64,000 nucleotides of DNA, from the NCBI GenBank assembly GCA_013396525.1, contig VWYX01000627.1, positions 306,451 to 370,450 on the forward strand, in the 5' to 3' direction. The translations under genes were made by a program, and so were the position numbers. A model generated the notes under the pieces. The model did no database searches. It saw only the letters and a program-made list of their open reading frames with translations, and had not been told where the DNA came from. The stretch is from Chaetorhynchus papuensis. Lineage: Eukaryota > Chordata > Aves > Passeriformes > Rhipiduridae. Position 1 is the stretch's first letter. Each line of letters begins with the position of its first letter. This document shows, piece after piece, positions 48,701 through 57,700 of the stretch.

Positions 48701-51700
48701 GTATATATTTTTCTTAGGCATTGCTCAAAACTGGCTATTACCACCTCACAGGAGAAGTTCTCAAACCAAAACCACAACCACCTCTAAAAGGGACCAGGAG
48801 AAGTGTATGCTGAAATATCACCCCCAGCCTGCTTACACCCAAATCTGCTACTAAAGGAGCAGGAAAGGTCCAAGTTAGACATTTTCTGCACGAATATTTT
48901 GTCTTCATTTAGATCCCTGATCTGGAGCTCAAAGTGTTGCATTGCTGTGAACTCAGCAGGACCCCGAACCCAAAGGGGCTGAGGTGTGTGCTGAGCCCAC
49001 CCCCACTGCAGAGAGCTGGTGCTCCAAACACGCTGTGGGACCAAAGGCTGCTCCTTTTTCAAACTGAACTACGAAAGGAAAAACAAAGGCTTCATATGTC
49101 TGCAAAGGGAGGTTGAGATTTTAACAAGGCTGACATCAGGATGAAAAGGGGAGTGGGAGCTTTGCGGCACAGTGCTGCTTTGGAATAGGCTGGTCTGCAC
49201 TGCAGAGAATTAAGGATGAGCAATTCTCTGCCAAATTTTAGTCAGAGGAAAAGCTTCTGTTTTCTGAAAAACTCTGCACACAGGGTCTGTCAGGAAATCT
49301 CCTTCCAGGGTGGGTCACTGAGGCCAGCCACTTGCTACAGCAGGAAAACAAATCTCCCTGGTTTTGTGAGCAGGGTATTTATTTGCTCCGGAGTCAGCAG
49401 AGGGAAGGCTATCCCTGAACATCAGGTATTAAGAAGCCTTCATTCCATCTGGAATTTATTCCTGGCATGCAGCTCTCCCTCACTGTGATTGCCAAGCTAA
49501 TATAATCCTTGGCTGAGAGCATCAATTTGCCATCTCTTCTTGGAACAGCTTCAACACACCACCTACCTCCGGCTGCTGAGACTGTAGCAGGGCTAAGCTG
49601 TCCTAACCTAACAGCAGGGCTAAGCTGTCCTAGTGATGGAAGGCCCAATAATTTTCAGGAAACAGGTGCTCAGCTAAAAACAAAGTGATCCACAGCCTCC
49701 CTTTCTCGCTGGAATGGCCACTCTGGCTTTGCCTCACCTCGTGCTGGAGCAGATCCTGCGTCAGGGGCCGGGTGGCGATCTCCTGCACCACCAGGTCATT
49801 GTCCTTCTCGTAGACACTGCAAGACAGAGCCACCGAGCTGAGTGAGACCCCACAGAGCCCTCTGTGAGAAGGGATGGGATTTGGAGCACAGCCCAGCACT
49901 TACTGGTAGAGCCGGACATTGGCTTTCTGCAGCTCGTCTGCTTTGGTGTCGGGGATGGCGTCACGGAGCTCCCCGCGCCTCTCGCCCAGCACCATCCTCA
50001 TGATCTGCATCAGGTCCGGGGAGTCCCTCTCGTTGTCAATGATGCCAATCTGGGCACGGCCGCCCCTCTCGCTGTCCCTGATGCTCCGAGCCAGAGCAAG
50101 ACCCTGCACAAGGACCCACAGGGGTAAGTCCTGACACTCACCACAAATTCAGCGAACCCCAGACCCCAAGCCATGACTGAGAACCAACAGCCCAAGCCAG
50201 GCTATTACAGCTCTCTGAAGCTCTTGGTGTGCTCCAAATTTAGCTATTAAAGAAGCAGATATGTCTGGAATGGCTGATTATTAACCAACTCATTGGAAAA
50301 TATTGCTGATTGTAGTCGCTGCTGGCATGGCTCCCGCAGGGCAGAGGCGTGTGGGAGCCACAACGGGCACTGCCTGAGTGTGACTGTGCACAGGCAGGTC
50401 CCAGGGCCTCGTGGGATGGTCTGGGGGAGAGATGCACCCATGCTGAGGCCAACGAGGCAGGATGTTGCAGAGCTGCAGGACCCCGGCTGCCCCGCAGTGA
50501 CGTTTTGCATTTAAATGTTTCAAGTGTGCAAAAAGCGCGGACGTCTTCTGTGAAAAAAGCAGCGTGAAATGTCAAGCAGCTAATTAGGCTGAAATCTCCA
50601 TTTTCCATTGGATTTTTTTTGTTCCCGTGACTCCTACTGCATTAGCTTTGAGAGATTCCTCTCTTTATTAGACATAGGGGATGACCTGCTTGAGGCCTGA
50701 GGTGAACCCATCAGCCATGAACCTGCTCCCCCTCCTATGCTGAGGATTGCTTTATCTCTTCTTCAGTATCCACAGGATCTCCACTGTGCCCCAAAAATGG
50801 CATTCCCTGTGGAGATTCCCCCTCTCCCAGTCCATCAGGGGACACCAGGAAGAGCAGACCCACCTGCCTTTTAATATGATAATGACCACAAGCTCAGCCA
50901 CCAGCTTTTCTGATGACCCACTGCTGTATCCTGCTTTATTATATCTCTGTATCTTGATTCTTCTATCAGTAAAATAAGGATAATGATCCCTTTGCAAAGT
51001 GCCTTAAGAGCTACAGATCTGACCTATCAGCACCTGGGTAATGCATTCCTGCCTGTCTCATACTGACCAAGCTGGAATTCCCTGTTGATGCTGTAAACAA
51101 AAAATTAAAATTAATCTGCCCTGGAGTGGTTACTGCAGCTAAACCTACTGGAGTTGCTGACTTTCTAATCGTATGCCATGCAAACTATAGGGCACAGAGG
51201 GATGGAGATGAGCTCCAGAGGGAGCTGGATGACTTTCTGAGGCTGGAACTACTGATGTGCCCTCAGTTGCCTGTGAAACCCAACCTGAGGCCTGAAATGC
51301 AGCAAAGCACTTCCACAGGCCCCTAAAACCAGCAGATGGTCAAGTATAAAATTTATCATTATTTACCTTGCTCATATGCATGTTGATGCTCTTAAGATTT
51401 TTATTGTGCAAACACTGCATGTTTTTTCTTTATTATTTTTTTCTCCCAGGCATCAAAAAATGCCACCTTAAACCAAGTGGCTTTCGCCTGTACTCACCCT
51501 GGATTTCTCAGCTATGCTGCAGCTGGGTCCATTCCACTGGATCAGCACTTTACCAAGGTCCAGCAAGAAAACATCTCCCTTATTGAAACTGTCCCAGGAG
51601 AGCGCTACCTGCCACAGGGAAATGAGAGAGTTTGGCCAAGTGGGGAGGACAAGGAGAGCTGCAGGTGACAAGTCACAGCCGTGGCAAACCCGTCCCTGGG

Positions 51701-54700
51701 GATGTAAGAATGGGCTTGCAGTGAGTGCTCGTTCTGCTGGCACTCAGCTCTTCACTGAGCACAGTGGCTTCTCGCATGGTAACACCAAACCCTCAAGTGA
51801 GGACTTGAAAACTGTCCTGAAATAGAAGTTCTTGTGCAGAAATGAGATACCCACCAGGCAAATCTGCTCAAAAATGAGTGTAGGAGGAGAGGGAAGGAGA
51901 AATGATCCATAAGAAGAGCAGGGTCTTCTTACCTCTGTGGCTGACACGTGCTTCTTGCCCTTGACGTGAAGAAGACGCTTGATGTTGTACATGTTGGTCT
52001 CCACGTGCTTAAATCCTGAAGCCACTCCTCCCTTCTTGTAGCTGTTGTGCAGCAGAGAATAAAGAGTTACACCTGGTTAGAAAATACCTTCCCCTCTATC
52101 CTCTGAGAACGTCCCAAGCTTTTGGCGACAACTGAAAAATCTAGAGGAAAAATAACCTCAAAGTCCTAAAATTGCAGTGGCAAATGCTGTGTTGCCTCAC
52201 TGCTGTTCCTGGTTCTTATCATGGTGTCTGTCTGCCTCTTATGGGATTTGTGTTGCTGCTGTGCACGCAATTGCAGAATCTTAAAATCATTTGGGTTGGA
52301 CAAGACTTTAAAAATCATAGATTCCAAGCATTAAACATCCTGGGAGAAATCAAACAGGCAGGTCAGGGATGGCAATGGAAGCAAAACACAACCAAACTGA
52401 AAATCCCATTAACCATGGCAGTGGCATCCCAAAATTGAAATATTCCATAGGCATTCAATTAAAATATGAAACAGACTTGGCAGAAAACAAACCTTTGGCT
52501 AAAATTTGGTTTTCTTCAAAACAGTTATTCTGCTACAAGTAGCTTAGACAGGAAACTGCCACCAGAAGCAGAACAAAAACTGTGAACAGGTACAGAACAC
52601 TGTCTCTCAGGTTTTACCTCCCAATTTTTTTCTTCCATCCTTGAACATACACTTTGCAGTAGCCACTGTCAGCACTGTTGTCACCTCATGCCACAAGGCC
52701 ATCCCCTCTCTTGTGGCAACTTCGCACAGTCACATCATGAGAGGACACAACCCCCAAAGGAAGTCCCAGAGCCCTTTCAATGTTTTTTGGGCAAGTCTAA
52801 CCCACTCTTACATATCCTAGACCATTTTAGAAAACAGATCCATTGTTCACACTGCAGTAATAATTGACACAATGCAATTGCCATTTAGAGGAAAAAAGGG
52901 ATAATTGTTGATTATAATTTTTGCCATGTGGGTAACAGATGTGTTTTATCTTAGCTGGAAAGGTACTGGCTAATGTGGTCAGAAATGTGATTCACAGCAC
53001 TTTAGACTTGTTTGACCCAGTTAAAGATATCCACAGAAGGATGCTTTGGTGATAAGTCCACCTGCCAAGGTGTGGAAAGAGCTTGCTTTAATTTCTCATT
53101 CTGCCTCAGACTTCCTGACTGAGCATGGGGATGTGGTTTAGACCCAGATGAATTCTAACTCATGCTGATTTCAGAGGCAGATAGGTTTCCAGATGGACTG
53201 GTTTTGAGGATCTGATTTTCAGTCCTTCATTGTCCCTTACTTTACGACGAGGCTAAAAGCACTTTTCTGTCTCAGAAGTTCTGAGGAGATTCATGAGAGG
53301 TTGTTGACATGCACGAGATGGAGATATCCAGCCAGACTGGGATGGAGGATATTGACCCTGGATGGGTTTTCATCTGGGTTTCCTTTGGCTGTTTGAAGCC
53401 AAGGCACTGTTTATTGCCAATGAAGATCTTCCTTGGAGGACCGTGACTGGAGTCCTTCCAAAAACCCCAGAGTGAGAAAACACCCTGGGACTGGATTCAA
53501 TAGATCAACATATCGTATATTCAACAACATATTTTAATGTTAGAAATTCTAATGATAGAAATTCAAACTTTCCTTCCACTACAGGAATATTACCCCCAGT
53601 ATGAGCCAAGTCAGCATTTCACTTCAAGGTGGATATTAGTCTGAAGTGCTCTGAGTGGGCACTTGAAAGCCTGTGGAGGAGAGGAATGAACACCCTGGGG
53701 AAACTGATGCCTTAGGTTTTAAATTTTATATTTTTCAAATCCTGCACTGCCCAGTGTGGAACTCTGAAGTTTCCTGGAGCCTGTTCATTTCTGCTCTCTC
53801 CTGCTGGGCACACACAACAAAGCCTCTCCGGGCCTGCTCTCCCAGGACACCCAGACCCTCCTAGGCCCAAGAAATAGAAACCAAAAAGCCTCTGAAAGGG
53901 GGCCAGGCTGAGGGGAATTGCATCATTAAACTGAAGTTTTAATTGGAGAATTAACCCTGAGATGCAAATGAACCAAACCTAGAAAAGTGTGAAGAACTCG
54001 TGACCTGTCGTCCATCTCGGGGCCCATCTTGGCAGCAGCCTCTGGCTCCCCAGGGGTACCTTTGAAGGCCTTTCCAATAAATCCCCACCTTTATTCCCTT
54101 TACTCCTGTCTAGTCTCTGTTTCCCTCTTAAGGCATCAGAACAAAAGGGAGATTAAGATGCAATTACTGCAAATATCTGGGAAAATGAGCAGTGGAACAG
54201 AATGCCACGGCCACAGACTCAGTGTTACAAATAATTCCTTCAAAATAGGAATTCTTTGCTCTGAATTTTAATCAGCCTCAGCGCCGATCTATATTTTTCA
54301 CGTTTTTGAGACATGGATGGCTCTGAGACATGGAGAAGCAGAGGGAACCCCAGGGGCCACCTCAGTGCAGGTCATTTTGAGCTACTCACATAATCCCGTT
54401 GCGGAAATAGCTCTGGAAGGTCTCGGACTCGTGTCCCTGCACCTCCCGGTGCTGCACGGGGCTGCCCCCCAGCGCGGTGTCCAGCTGGGTGACGTACATG
54501 GCCGCGGCCCCTTGCTCATCCTGGGAGGAGTCCTTGCCAATCCAGTAGTGCAGATCCACAGCGGAGCCACGGGAGGTCCTTTTGGTCTGGAAGAGGTGGG
54601 AAGGACAAGTCGGGATGAAGACAAAGCCCATTTTTGTGTTTCAAAACCAGGTGGCCACAGAGTCCTTTCCGAGTTCTGCCTTTCTCCTGAGCATGGGGAG

Positions 54701-57700
54701 AGAGGACAGAGCCTCAGGTACTCCCTGGGAGCTCGGCCTGGAGCTCTCTTTATTCAGCAGAGCGTTTATGGATTCTATAAACTGAACTGAATGATTTTTC
54801 TCTCTGATATTATTTTATAACTCCTGTTATCAAGGAAAACTGAGCTCCCGTGCAATTACAAAAATTAATGTGTTCACCTTGTCCTGCTCTTGTAGATTTT
54901 GATATTAAGACTTAAAGCAGATTCTTCTCACTGGTCACCTTTTGAAATGCAATGCAGACTGCTATTTATTTGCCTGCAGAAAGATTTCTTTCCTGTTGTC
55001 TTTCTCATACCACATGACAGAGCAGCACAAGCTGCCTCGGAATTCCTGCTGACTTGCAAAACAGACATAACTCCAAATGAAGCTGAGCCAGTGTGTGCAT
55101 GCTGGGATTCATCTTATTACAGAAAACCCCAGCAGCCTAGAAAAAGGAGGCAAGCAGGCTGAGAAGAAGGTGTGCTTAGCGCTATTTGAGTTGTGCCAGT
55201 TATTTTTCAGCACCCACTGTGTTAAATCCCATCGTGGACACCTGGGAAAGGTAATAAAAGCTCATTTTATAAGCTGGATTTGACACTAAGTTCTGTTTAT
55301 TTGCTTTGTGCAGTGATACCACAGCGAAACACAGCAGAAGGAGCTGAATAAAACACAGCTCTGTTCCTCAGGCACAGATAATTAATTTGTGGCAAAATCT
55401 CTCAGTTTAATACATTGCTACTGAAGATGATCAAAGTCCCATTGTCCCACGGACAATCTTTGTTTGGGGAGACCCCAGTGAAGAAGCAGAATGCAAAGAT
55501 GAGTGGTTTTACCATCCTGTCTTCCAGGAAAAGGAGAATAGTGGGCTGATTAAGGGCTCTTCTGCCTGGGGAAGTTGTTGCAACAGGAGCTGAGCCTGTG
55601 AGCATCAAAATCCATATTTACACTCTCAGCTCCCTGCCAGGAGTACTCTAAGCATGTGTTTGTGGGCTTGTAACTCAGGCTTTCAGCACTCAGAAGGTGC
55701 CTTAAAGGCACGTGTGGATTTGGGCAGAAGACACATCCTGTGGTGCTATCCCAGCCTGCTTTCCCATCCTGGCGCATGGTGGGTGTGCATTTGGTCATTG
55801 TGGGGCACTGTAGGCGTTGCTGCTGCCTCCCCACCGACAGAGGTGTTTGCAGGAGGCACACTCAGCCCCAGGAAGTGGGAAACGCTTCTGGTTTCCACTG
55901 TACACGGATGGGTTTGGGTACAATGGGACCGGGGTTGCCCTGTGCTGATGAAGAGATGTGGAAGGGATTTTAGGAGGTGAGTGTAACACATCGTCCTCCT
56001 GCCAAAATCTGAGAACACGAGGCAGTTTGCACAGAGCAGAGCTGGTTGTCAGCAGTCCCTCATGCTTCTGGCCAGCCCAGGTTCAGCTGGTTGCAGGTAG
56101 ATCTGGACCAAATCTGGGTGGGGCTGATGGAGTGTCCTTATGGGGACATGAGACAGGCTGCAGAGCCTCTGCTGCTGACGTGACACACGACATGGAACAT
56201 CTTCAAATCCCACATCACCTGCTAAAAATGAGACCCTCCAGCTGGTCACTTCCCACATCCCCCAAGGACTCCCACAAACCATTTAAATGTGGGCCTTGAT
56301 TGAGTTTTCCAGGAATGTGCTGGTCATTTTGCCATGCCTGGGCATGACTCAGTTGATTGGAAGATAAACACTTTTAATGAATTACTAAGTTAATGGCTCC
56401 TCTGAACTTCTGATTTACTAAACAGACGGTGCTGTCGCAACAGCCACGTGAAATTCAGATCCATGATTAGATGGAGAGCACACATGCACAACCACTTCAG
56501 CAGTGCTTTCCCCACAGGCCAGGGTGCCTAGGAACCAAGGCAGAGCTAAATAAAAAGGGTCAAACCAGTTGCCCGCCAGAGACCAGTGTTTGCTGTCTTA
56601 CTTACGTGCAAAATGATGTAACAGTCTCCTTCAAAAAAAGTCCCATAAGCTTTTTCAGGTACAGGAACCATCTTCATGTTCTGTAAGGAAATCAGAGTTG
56701 GAGTCATTGCTAAAAGTTAAGAAGTTGGTGTGTGTGAAACAGGACAGGCTGGGGTGCACAAAACTCTGAGGTGACAATCAGTTTGGAGAAGGAAGAAGCA
56801 GGGCTGAGTCTGTGAGCTGGGAAAAGCCACTTCTGGAGGGAATCTCCAAAATACGAAAAGCCACTTCTGGAGGGAATCTCCAAAATACTAAGGGGTGAGA
56901 AGGGGGAAATGACGATTTTGCTTGGACAGACTGACAAGTATGTTTTAGTCTCCTTGCTTTTCTGCAGTCCTGTGGGTTTAGACCTGGGGGTCAGGCTGAA
57001 GTGCTCCAGAGCTTGCACTTGTAGAGAATTTCCCAGGAGAGGGAGCACACCTCCTCCTAGGTTTAGTTTTGGGCACAGTTTTTACTCAGTGCCCGTGAGT
57101 TCAAGGACAACTTCCAGCACTTGGTTAGGATAACCACTCTGCCAGGGGTTCAGGGCAGCCAGCAGTGCTGAGAAAAGCCAGAGCTGAGGACACTGATGGG
57201 TCCCTCACCCCTCCAGACCCTAATTGCAGACTTCCTCTGGCACAGGTGCATAATGAACCAGCCATGCCTGCCCAGCACAGGTGCCTGGATGTGCCACCTG
57301 CCAGTCCACAGGCAGCTCCTGGGCTGGAGCTGGCTCTGTGCTTCCCTGAAATTGGAGACATGCATTCTTCTGCTGGCCTGACTTGTTTCCCAGCATACCA
57401 GCTTGACCCCTGTGAACCCACAGGGCTCTAATTACAGATCCTCTGGAAAGCAGCTCAGTGCAGTGCTTTGGAGGGAAATGGGAAGGTGAAGGCCCTGGGA
57501 TATTTGGAACATAGTTGTGACCTGCAGAGTATCACTTGGCGATGTTGGAGCCTCTTCCCACTGCTTCCCTGAGTGAGTATCACTTGGCGATGTTGGAGCC
57601 TCTTCCCACTGCTTCCCTGAGTGGATTCTGCACCTCAGTCTAAACCCACTCTCATTGCAGGGGAATGTTCTTGGTGAATTGGGCCAGAAAAAGGCAGAAT

